Shown piece by piece: positions 34,729 to 40,868 of a DNA stretch of 40,868 bases. The stretch comes from Acidimicrobiaceae bacterium (GTDB lineage: Bacteria > Actinomycetota > Acidimicrobiia > Acidimicrobiales > Ilumatobacteraceae). The stretch lies in NCBI GenBank assembly GCA_012269985.1, contig JAAXJF010000052.1, forward strand, positions 1 to 40,868, written 5' to 3'. The notes beneath the pieces were generated by a model. The model did not search any database, was not told the origin of the DNA, and saw only the letters and a program-made list of their open reading frames with translations. A program made the translations under genes and the position numbers. The number at the start of each line of letters is the position of its first letter. Within the stretch, counting starts at the first letter, position 1.

Positions 34729-36237
34729 TCAACTCGCAATGCGTGGAAAGAGCGGTGTGCCCTTTTCGACGGGGGCGCCGCCTGTGTAGCCGCCCCACTC
34801 GACGTCAGATGGGATGCGCTGATCGGTCACCGAGCCGCTTAGTCCAAGGCGTTGCCAGATGAGTTCGCTGGTCTGAGGAACAGCCGGGCTCGCAAGGATG
34901 GTGATAATTCGCAGTGCTTCGAGGGCGTCACCCATGACAGCATTGACTTCTGCGCCTGGCTCGGATTTCCATGGCTCATTTGTTTCGAGATAGGCGTTCG
35001 TTGCCTTGATGAGACCCCAGGTGGCATCGAGAGCCCGTGAAGGAGCAACAGCATCCCATCCGGATGTGGCACCTGCGACGGCATTCGCGGCGGCTTCTGC
35101 AAGGGGGGAGTCTGACCGGGGGGCAGGACCGACACCGTCACATTTCTTTCCGACAACGGTTGCGACGCGGGCTGCAAGGTTGCCGAGATTGTTTGCAAGG
35201 TCTGAGTTGTAGCGACCCACAAGGCCTTCGAATGAGAAGTCGCCGTCCGATCCGTATGAGGTCTCTGCAAGCACGTAGTAGCGGAATCCGTCGACCCCAA
35301 CGACGTCGATGAGATCGAGAGGGTTCACTACATTTCCTGTGCTTTTCGCCATCTTTTCGCCATCGACAAGAAGCCATCCGCCTACAGCCCAACCCTTCGG
35401 AAGATCAACTCCTGCGCTCATCAACATGGCGGGCCAGTAGACGCAGTGGTGGCGAATGATGTCTTTGCCAATGAGGTGGTAATCGACTGGCCAGCGGTTG
35501 GTGTAATCGACCGACGGGTCTCCGAAACCTGTTGCCGACAGGTAATTGGTGAGGGCGTCAAACCAGACGTAGGCGACGTGACGCTCATCCCAGGGAAGCG
35601 GGATACCCCAGTCAAGACTCGTTCGACTCACCGAGAAATCACGCAAGCCGCCACGGATAAGACCGAGCGCCTCGTTACCGCGAAATTCAGGCTTGATCAC
35701 TCCGGGATGTTCGTCGTACCACTTCAACAATCGGTCTTGAAAGCGGCTGAGCCGGAAGAAGTAATTCTCTTCTTCGAAATGGTCGACTGGACGCTTATGG
35801 ATTGGGCAGAGACCATCCTCGAGCAGTTCTTCATCAGTGAAATACTCTTCGCACGCCACGCAGTACTTGCCTGAATAGGTGTCGAGTTCGATATCGCCAG
35901 CGTCATAGCAACGCTGGAGGAGTTCTTCCACTGCTGCGTAATGGCGTGGTTCGGTGGTTCGGATGAAGTCGTCGTTCGTAATGTTGAGGCGTGTCCATGC
36001 ATCAGCGAACTTTGGAGCGATGGTGTCGCAAAATGCTTGAGGGGTCTGCCCTGCAGCGTCCGCAGCTTGACGGATTTTGAGGCCGTGTTCATCGGTGCCG
36101 GTGAGGTACATCACATCGTCGCCGAGCAGGCGATGCCAACGGCTGAGCGCGTCACCAACAATGGTTGTGTATGCATGACCAAGGTGGGGTTCTGCGTTGA
36201 CGTAATAAATTGGGGTAGTGACGTAAAAGCCGCTCAC
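34729..36237 (-). CDS. metG: Methionyl-tRNA synthetase
   Basis: Class I aminoacyl-tRNA synthetase of 502 residues. The HIGH motif is HLGH (in AEPHLGHAY), with TGTDEHGLKI downstream. A single zinc-knuckle pattern CVACEEYF...CPIH lies about residue 125-146. The KMSKS loop reads GEKMAKSTGN, with Ala in place of the first Ser. The anticodon-binding domain is present; the C-terminal tRNA-binding (EMAPII-like) domain is not, as in other short actinobacterial MetRS. The start is a GTG at 36237; upstream bases give only a weak ACAGG. It leads a five-gene overlapping unit metG-tatD-DPBB-rsmA-ispE. Confidence 0.97.
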   Translation of the reverse strand: MSGFYVTTPIYYVNAEPHLGHAYTTIVGDALSRWHRLLGDDVMYLTGTDEHGLKIRQAADAAGQTPQAFCDTIAPKFADAWTRLNITNDDFIRTTEPRHYAAVEELLQRCYDAGDIELDTYSGKYCVACEEYFTDEELLEDGLCPIHKRPVDHFEEENYFFRLSRFQDRLLKWYDEHPGVIKPEFRGNEALGLIRGGLRDFSVSRTSLDWGIPLPWDERHVAYVWFDALTNYLSATGFGDPSVDYTNRWPVDYHLIGKDIIRHHCVYWPAMLMSAGVDLPKGWAVGGWLLVDGEKMAKSTGNVVNPLDLIDVVGVDGFRYYVLAETSYGSDGDFSFEGLVGRYNSDLANNLGNLAARVATVVGKKCDGVGPAPRSDSPLAEAAANAVAGATSGWDAVAPSRALDATWGLIKATNAYLETNEPWKSEPGAEVNAVMGDALEALRIITILASPAVPQTSELIWQRLGLSGSVTDQRIPSDVEWGGYTGGAPVEKGTPLFPRIAS

Positions 36238-36315
36238 CCTGTAGACGCTACCGGTGTCACCATGTTGAGGCTCGGCATGTAAGCGGTTCGGTTAGTGGCG
36301 GTAGTTTCGACACTC

Positions 36316-37146
36316 ATGTCGCATAACTTCGCTGAAGCAACCTCGGTTCGTCAGAGCAGCGCAACGAACGTATCGGGTGGGATGCGCTACGAGGCAACGG
36401 TCTTTGAAGGCTGGGACATTCTTGGTAACACCAACGGTGGGTATCTCATGGTGATGGCCGCGCGCGCAATGGCAGATGCCGCAGGTCGCCCGCCGTTGAC
36501 GATCACTGCTCATTATTTGTCTCCGGGAGCGGTTGGCGCTCTCTTCGTCGATGTCACTGAGGTGCGCTCTGGTCGACGTTTTGCAACAATGACGGCGGCG
36601 GTCATTAATGTTGAAACCGGTCGCGAACTCATCAGAGTACTGGGAACATTTGGCCACCATGATCCTGACGGCATAGAGAAGTTCGACCGAACCCCGCCGT
36701 CGATCCCGCCGTATGACGATTGTGAGATCGACGTCGATGGCGATGACCCGAATGCCCAGCCGGTGCCAGAGCTTCAGCGACGATTGTCGGTTCGGTTGTC
36801 GCCGGATTCGACCGGGTTCCGTTCGGGAAAGCCTCGAGGAGTAGCGGAGATCAAGGGATGGTTTGATTTTGCGGACGGCCAGACCATTGACCAGTACGGT
36901 TTGATCCTTGCGTGTGATTCCTTCCCGCCTGCGGTCTTCAACAGTGGAGTTCCGGTGAGTTGGGTCCCGACTGTCGAGCTAACGGTTCACTTGCGCGGCC
37001 TTCCTGTACCTGGTCCCCTCGCAGTTGCGTTTAGAACTCGCTACATCTCAGGAGGCGTCCTCGAAGAAGATGGCGAGCTGTGGGATTCGTCGGGTCGACT
37101 TGTCGCGCAGTCGCGTCAACTCGCTCTCACGCCACGTCCGACCTGA
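36316..37146 (+). CDS. Acyl-CoA thioesterase family protein (double hot-dog, TesB-like)
   Basis: A 276-residue protein with two hot-dog repeats. The first contains WDILGNTNGGYLMVMAARAMADAAG and the ITAHYLSPGAVG strand typical of the 4HBT_3/TesB-like family. The second has GLILACDSFPPAVFNSG with its Asp and Ser, then WVPTVELTVHLRGLPVPG. It is expected to hydrolyse acyl-CoA thioesters. I chose ATG 36316; an in-frame GTG lies 7 codons upstream at 36295 and neither has a clear Shine-Dalgarno. The last 31 nt overlap the convergent HAD-IB gene. Confidence 0.88.
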   Translation: MSHNFAEATSVRQSSATNVSGGMRYEATVFEGWDILGNTNGGYLMVMAARAMADAAGRPPLTITAHYLSPGAVGALFVDVTEVRSGRRFATMTAAVINVETGRELIRVLGTFGHHDPDGIEKFDRTPPSIPPYDDCEIDVDGDDPNAQPVPELQRRLSVRLSPDSTGFRSGKPRGVAEIKGWFDFADGQTIDQYGLILACDSFPPAVFNSGVPVSWVPTVELTVHLRGLPVPGPLAVAFRTRYISGGVLEEDGELWDSSGRLVAQSRQLALTPRPT

Positions 37147-37943
37147 CCGGCTCGACGTGCACCTGCCGTCATGCCGATTGCGAACGCCCCCGCCGTGAGG
37201 CCGACAGCTGAGGTGATGATGAAGCCTCTGCGAGCAAACGTTCGGGTTTGTTGACGGAAATGCACGACAGGCCAGCCGTGTTGCCGGGCATGGCGTTCAA
37301 GGCGGCTATCAGGGTTGACGACCACGGGGTGACCGACGGCTGACAGCATCGGCAGGTCGCTTGACGAGTCGCTGTAGGCGTAGCACTGACTCAAGTCGAG
37401 ATTGTCCCATCGGGCAAGATCGGTGATCGCTTCAACTTTGCCTTGCCCGTAGCAGAAAGGTCCGTCGAGTTCACCGGTGTAGACACCGTCAATAACGCGA
37501 CCTCGTGTGCCGATACCTCCGGTCATTCCGAGTGAGAGCGCAAGGGGTTCAACGATTTCTGTCGGAGCGGCCGACACGATGAAGGTGCCCCTTCCGGCCT
37601 GGCGGTGGAGGTCGAGTAGTCGGCGTGCTTCGGGGCGTATTTTTCCGAGCAGTGTTGGGATAACGCGTTCATTTAACGATTGAAGGTCATCTTGACGCTG
37701 TCCTCTAATGAAACCGAGGATGCGATCTCGCGCCTCATCTGCCACGTCGCTGCCATGGTCACCGCGAAGTTTAAACAACCCTGCGGTCACTGCATCGCGA
37801 ACAAGTTCGGTGGTGGGCATGAGGTGGGCAGCACGCCCTGCAAGAGCGAGCGTGAACGCCGATGAGCCGCTGATGAGGGTCCGGTCAAGGTCGAAGAATG
37901 CGGCGCTGGGGCCAGGTGTCGCGAGGTGGAGATATTCACTCAT
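37116..37943 (-). CDS. HAD-IB family phosphatase with C-terminal membrane helix
   Basis: A 275-residue SerB-like HAD phosphatase. Motif I is FFDLDRTLI with both aspartates, motif II is FIVSAAPTE, the motif III lysine is in GQGKVEAI, and motif IV is YAYSDSSSDLPML. After the catalytic domain a segment of about 22 hydrophobic residues (about 241-262, GFIITSAVGLTAGAFAIG) would anchor the enzyme to the membrane with a short basic tail. Related actinobacterial proteins act on phosphoserine-like or lysophospholipid substrates; this one is unassigned. It overlaps rsmI by 4 nt, and its 3' end overlaps the convergent thioesterase gene by 31 nt. Confidence 0.9.
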   Translation of the reverse strand: MSEYLHLATPGPSAAFFDLDRTLISGSSAFTLALAGRAAHLMPTTELVRDAVTAGLFKLRGDHGSDVADEARDRILGFIRGQRQDDLQSLNERVIPTLLGKIRPEARRLLDLHRQAGRGTFIVSAAPTEIVEPLALSLGMTGGIGTRGRVIDGVYTGELDGPFCYGQGKVEAITDLARWDNLDLSQCYAYSDSSSDLPMLSAVGHPVVVNPDSRLERHARQHGWPVVHFRQQTRTFARRGFIITSAVGLTAGAFAIGMTAGARRAGQVGRGVRAS

Positions 37944-38785
37944 GGTGTGTTCATCTCTTGAGGTGAGGGTGACTGTATGACGAGATCGTAGGCCTGCCGT
38001 CGCGGAATCCCGAGGCGTCGCGCAACATCTGCTGCCGCGTCGCGACGACTTAGTCCTCGGGACAAGGCTTCTTCGAGAGCGTTGCGGATCGACTCTTCGG
38101 TGATCGTTTGCTGTTCGCGTGGGCGCCCTGCGATGACGATGACATATTCACCGCGTGGTTCCTCGAGGCGAAGCTCGGCAAGGGTTGAGCGGATCGTTTC
38201 TTCATGCACTTTCGTGAGTTCACGACTAATGCTGATCTGCCTGTCGCCGCCACAGATTTCGGTGAGGTCGGAAAGCGTCCGAACGATGCGGTGTGGGGCC
38301 TCGTAGAGCACGATCGTTCGGTGTTCGGCTGCGATGTCGGTGAGGCGATCGGTTCGTTCTCGACCGCGCCGTGGCAAAAACCCCTCCATGACGAAACGTT
38401 CGGTGGGGAGACCGCTTGTAATAAGTGCGGTGATGGCGGCGCAGGCTCCGGGAATTGCGCTGACGTTGGCGCCGGCATTGATTGCGGCGTGCACGAGGCG
38501 TTCACCTGGGTCTGAGATACCCGGCGTTCCGGCGTCAGAGACGACTGCGACGTCATGCCCAGCGGCCAATTCGTCGACGACTCGTTTGGCGAGTCGGTGT
38601 TCGGTGTGTTCGTTGCATACCGCTAGAGCTCGAGCGGAAACACCAAGGTGGTGCAATAGCCGACCGGTTCGTCGAGTGTCCTCGCAACACACGAGCGCAG
38701 ACTGTTCAAGTGTCTCTCGGGCGCGAGGAGTGATGTCTCCTAGATTGCCGATCGGTGTGGCGACGAGCCATAGAGTGCCGGTCAT
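37940..38785 (-). CDS. rsmI: 16S rRNA (cytidine(1402)-2'-O)-methyltransferase
   Basis: A SAM-dependent tetrapyrrole-methylase-fold enzyme of 281 residues that 2'-O-methylates C1402 in the 30S P site. Signature blocks are LWLVATPIGNLGDIT at the N-terminus, CEDTRRTGRLL, VVSDAGTPGISDPG and FLPRRGRER, then YEAPHRIVRTL. The C-terminal helical region ends in RRLGIPRRQAYDL. It starts with ATGA over the stop of the DUF192 gene and is coupled at its end to the HAD-IB gene. Confidence 0.96.
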   Translation of the reverse strand: MTGTLWLVATPIGNLGDITPRARETLEQSALVCCEDTRRTGRLLHHLGVSARALAVCNEHTEHRLAKRVVDELAAGHDVAVVSDAGTPGISDPGERLVHAAINAGANVSAIPGACAAITALITSGLPTERFVMEGFLPRRGRERTDRLTDIAAEHRTIVLYEAPHRIVRTLSDLTEICGGDRQISISRELTKVHEETIRSTLAELRLEEPRGEYVIVIAGRPREQQTITEESIRNALEEALSRGLSRRDAAADVARRLGIPRRQAYDLVIQSPSPQEMNTP

Positions 38786-39138
38786 TGGCTCTCCGATGTG
38801 TCGGGTTGTCGACCTCGAAATTCGAGTTCATCGCCGACGTGAAGCCCCCAGCGAGAGAAGGCTCCTGACTCAGCCTCAACGACGTACGCAGCGCCGATGA
38901 CGGGCATACCCAGCCGATTTCGTCGCATCCGCTGTGTCTTGATGACGGTCCCATTTCGGTCGACAAACGCGACGTCGATTGCGAACTTCATCCCAATGGT
39001 GTGAACCCAATTACACGGCTCGATGACGAGAGCACCTGAAAACGAGGTGCGGCCTAGTAAGCCCTTGCGACGTGATGACGGGTCGGCAGCACGTTCTGCT
39101 GAGGCGAGCACACGAGCGCCACTGACGATCCATCCCAC
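38782..39138 (-). CDS. DUF192 family protein
   Basis: A 118-residue protein of the small beta-rich DUF192 family. The hallmarks RRKGLLGR, VHTIGMKFAIDVAFVDRNG and VVEAESGAFSRWGLHVGDEL are all present. Many members have a secretion signal; this one has only a short N-terminus without a clear signal peptide, and may be cytosolic. No biochemical function is established. The start is GTG 39138, with another in-frame GTG nine codons downstream as an alternative. It overlaps rsmI by 4 nt. Confidence 0.92.
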   Translation of the reverse strand: MGWIVSGARVLASAERAADPSSRRKGLLGRTSFSGALVIEPCNWVHTIGMKFAIDVAFVDRNGTVIKTQRMRRNRLGMPVIGAAYVVEAESGAFSRWGLHVGDELEFRGRQPDTSESQ

Positions 39139-39177
39139 GACACCAGTGTGGCAGGAGGTGATGTAGAAATCGACGGA

Positions 39178-40266
39178 TCAGACGTTGAAACGGAATTCCA
39201 TGACATCGCCGTCGCTGGCGATGTAAGCCTTTCCCTCTAAGCGGAGCTTGCCGACGTCTCTTGACGCATTCCATGAGCCGAGTTCAAGAAGTTGTTCCCA
39301 TTCAATGACCTCAGCCCGAATGAATCCCCGTTGGAAATCGGTGTGAATTCGTCCGGCGCACACCGGCGCAGTCGAACCTTCGCGGAACGTCCATGCGCGT
39401 GACTCTTTGTCTCCGGTGGTGAAAAAGGTGCGTAATCCGAGAAGGTGATAGGCCGAACGCACCATCCGGAACAGCGCTCCCTCGCCAAGCCCAAGGCCGT
39501 CGAGCATTTCTGCACGTTCTATTGGATCTGAAATTGCTGCGGCTTCAGCTTCGAGTTGAACGCACATACCGATGACTTCAACATTGTCGCCGGCGTCGTT
39601 GAATGCTTCGGCGACCTTGTGCTCCTCGGCAGAAATGTTGTCGAGTTCGTCTTCGCCAACGTTGACCACGGCGAGCACCCTGCGATTCGTGAGAAGGAAA
39701 TACGGCTCGAGGGTTTCGCGGATTCCGTCGGAGAGCCCGGCTCGGTACAGAGGCCTTCCATCTGACAGTGCCTCGTTTGCTGCGCGCAGTGCGTCGAGTT
39801 CATCACCGAGCCCCTTGTCAAGCTTTGATCGTCGCTCAACATCGGCAAGGCGCTTTTCGACTGTCTCAAGGTCGGCGAGGGCGAGTTCTAGTTCGACCAC
39901 TCGGAGGTGTTCGAGAGGATCTGATGGTCCGGGAACATCGTCATCGGCGAATGCTCGGAGAACAAACACGATGGCATCAACTTCCCGAATGTTCGCAAGA
40001 AACTTGTTGCCGAGCCCCTCACCTTTGCTCGCTCCTTCGACGAGGCCACCGATATCGACTACTTCGACGGATGCGTGAATCGTATTTTTTGATAACGACA
40101 TCGCAGCAAGGCGGTCGAGACGTTCGTCGGGAACTTTCGCAACCCCAATATTGGGATCTTTTGTTGCGAAGGCATATGGCGCAGCGAGCGCACCGCCGCC
40201 GGTGAGCGCGTTGTAGAGCGAACTTTTGCCTGCATTAGGCAGACCGACGAGACCGAAACGTTCCAT
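39178..40266 (-). CDS. ychF: Redox-regulated ATPase YchF
   Basis: Obg-family P-loop protein that prefers ATP, 362 residues as usual. The G1 loop is GLPNAGKSS (residues 8-16). G3 is VDIGGLVEGASKGEGLGN. The G4 site reads NVGEDEL in place of the GTPase NKxD, the known basis of ATP use. A coiled-coil arm lies about residue 125-200 and a TGS domain occupies the C-terminus (FTTGDKESRAWTFREG, HTDFQRGFIRAEVI). It binds ribosomes and is linked to stress and oxidative regulation. The trxA gene and the 6C-type RNA lie immediately upstream. Confidence 0.97.
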   Translation of the reverse strand: MERFGLVGLPNAGKSSLYNALTGGGALAAPYAFATKDPNIGVAKVPDERLDRLAAMSLSKNTIHASVEVVDIGGLVEGASKGEGLGNKFLANIREVDAIVFVLRAFADDDVPGPSDPLEHLRVVELELALADLETVEKRLADVERRSKLDKGLGDELDALRAANEALSDGRPLYRAGLSDGIRETLEPYFLLTNRRVLAVVNVGEDELDNISAEEHKVAEAFNDAGDNVEVIGMCVQLEAEAAAISDPIERAEMLDGLGLGEGALFRMVRSAYHLLGLRTFFTTGDKESRAWTFREGSTAPVCAGRIHTDFQRGFIRAEVIEWEQLLELGSWNASRDVGKLRLEGKAYIASDGDVMEFRFNV

Positions 40267-40310
40267 GAGTGACAGACGCTATCGCTCGAGCTGTTAGCCG
40301 CTGAAAACTG

Positions 40311-40405
40311 CAACGCCCGGGACAAGCGGGGGGATGCTCGTCCCGGGCGTCGATTCGGTGTCTGTGGGGGGATTTGACACCGGGCGAGGTGGGGGAACCC
40401 CGCCA
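40311..40405 (-). ncRNA. 6C RNA-type small RNA
   Basis: Read on the minus strand, the trxA-ychF spacer holds a short first hairpin (40404-40388: GGCGGGG/TTC/CCCCACC). The second is CGGTGTC (40382-40376), loop AAATCCCCCCACA, GACACCG (40362-40356). The third is ACGCCCGGGAC (40350-40340), loop GAGCATCCCCCCGCTT, GTCCCGGGCGT (40323-40313), which can extend to 15 pairs leaving ATCCCCCC unpaired. Two adjacent hairpins each displaying six cytosines in the loop define the 6C RNA class of Actinobacteria (B11 in mycobacteria). The end is followed by TTGCAGTTTTC, a weak U-rich tail. C-rich loops can pair with G-rich Shine-Dalgarno sequences. Transcript ends are estimated from the hairpins. A plain terminator for trxA is the alternative. 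Confidence 0.87.
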
Positions 40406-40421
40406 GATCTTTGTCGCTTTC

Positions 40422-40796
40422 TTACTCGCTGGGTGAGTCGTTCTCCTCGGCAAGTTGCGCACGAATATCGTCCATATCGAGATTGCGGACCTGACCAAGC
40501 AGGTCTTCAAGGGCTCCTTTCGGGAGCGCCCCGGGCTGAGCGAAGAGTTGTATGCCGTCTCTGAAGATCATGACGGTCGGTATCGACATGATGCCGAGTG
40601 AGCCCGCAAGTTGCTGTTCAGCCTCGGTATCTACTTTCGCAAATGTGACATCGGGGTTTGCGTCAGATACCTCTTCAAAGATTGGTCCAAACATCTTGCA
40701 AGGACCGCACCATTCAGCCCAAAAGTCGACAATGGTGATGCCCTCGGCGGTGACCGTTGACTCAAATGAGTCGAGGGTGAGGTTAGTTGTCGACAT
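40422..40796 (-). CDS. trxA: Thioredoxin
   Basis: Classical thioredoxin of 124 residues. The redox motif is WCGPC (Cys30, Cys33), with FWAEWCGPCKMFGP, the VDTE segment and cis-proline in MSIPTVMIF. A C-terminal extension (LEDLLGQVRNLDMDDIRAQL followed by an acidic end) is longer than in E. coli TrxA. I chose ATG 40796 because GGAG lies just upstream and the frame extending to 40853 lacks family-like sequence. The 6C-type RNA begins just after its stop codon. Confidence 0.95.
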   Translation of the reverse strand: MSTTNLTLDSFESTVTAEGITIVDFWAEWCGPCKMFGPIFEEVSDANPDVTFAKVDTEAEQQLAGSLGIMSIPTVMIFRDGIQLFAQPGALPKGALEDLLGQVRNLDMDDIRAQLAEENDSPSE

Positions 40797-40868
40797 AAGT
40801 ACTCCGTTCGGCTGATGTATGAAGCCATTGAGACCAACACCTGCTGTGCTCATTTCATTCCAACATCT
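40797..40868. other. trxA leader at window edge
   Basis: The last 72 nt lie upstream of trxA. Apart from the GGAG Shine-Dalgarno next to the start codon, I see no clear promoter or gene; the region may continue beyond the window. Confidence 0.5.

Noticed and set aside
40313-40350. Simple Rho-independent terminator of trxA
   Set aside because: The hairpin is strong but the U-tract is poor and it is paired with a second C6-loop hairpin, which fits 6C RNA better; termination may be a secondary role.
1-40868. CRISPR arrays, insertion sequences, prophage or integrative elements
   Set aside because: No regularly spaced repeats, transposase, integrase or terminal inverted repeats were seen; gene content is core chromosomal throughout.

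Overview
The window is a dense, moderately GC-rich stretch of core bacterial chromosome. It has no mobile elements, phage genes or CRISPR arrays. Several features point to Actinomycetota: NucS (non-canonical mismatch repair), a fused E2-E1 2-oxoglutarate dehydrogenase, UvrD2 with an HRDC domain, the 30-residue ribosomal protein bS22, a 6C-type small RNA, frequent GTG starts, and the actinobacterial orders tRNA-Gln/glmU/prs/rplY/pth/mfd and metG/tatD/(rpf position)/rsmA/ispE. Class Acidimicrobiia is my best guess, from the flavour of several proteins (lipoprotein, SCO6745-like protein, PPDK-like/wHTH protein). That is inference, not proof.

Layout. 300-1928 (+): SDR dehydrogenase and SCO6745-like protein. 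1933-8608 (-): ettA, cysQ, enoyl-CoA hydratase, AarF/UbiB kinase, nucS, manA, several overlapping by 1-4 nt. 8730-15621 (+): a 2-oxoglutarate/Fe(II) oxygenase, the 2-oxoglutarate dehydrogenase, and a PPDK-like protein that lacks the ATP-grasp half and carries a C-terminal winged helix. 15645-16277 (-): HAD hydrolase. 16454-18498 (+): NYN RNase/S1/lysine-rich-tail protein coupled to exonuclease III, behind a structured leader with a possible leader peptide. 18506-20416 (-): uvrD2. 20440-24763 (+): PH-domain membrane protein, alpha/beta hydrolase, AMACR-type CoA enzyme, histidine phosphatase, lipoprotein, four-helix membrane protein.

24768-31670 (-): mfd, pth, rplY, prs, a GlmU reduced to its uridyltransferase half, and tRNA-Gln(UUG), whose encoded CCA shares its last base with the glmU start codon. 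31803-31895 (+): bS22. 31905-36237 (-): ispE, rsmA, a DPBB (RlpA-like) protein where actinobacteria usually keep rpfB, tatD and metG in a tightly overlapping run. 36316-37146 (+): acyl-CoA thioesterase. 37116-40796 (-): HAD-IB phosphatase, rsmI, DUF192 protein, ychF, the 6C RNA, trxA.

Themes: translation and ribosome maturation (metG, rsmA, rsmI, pth, rplY, bS22, ettA, ychF, tRNA-Gln), DNA repair (nucS, mfd, uvrD2, xthA), precursor supply (prs, glmU, manA, ispE), central carbon and acyl-CoA metabolism (kgd, PPDK-like, ECH, AMACR, thioesterase). Transcription units converge almost without spacers. No single unknown multi-gene system is evident. The best leads are the 6C RNA, the ATP-grasp-less PPDK/wHTH protein, the half-GlmU with its tRNA overlap, and the NYN-S1-basic-tail protein with its leader.
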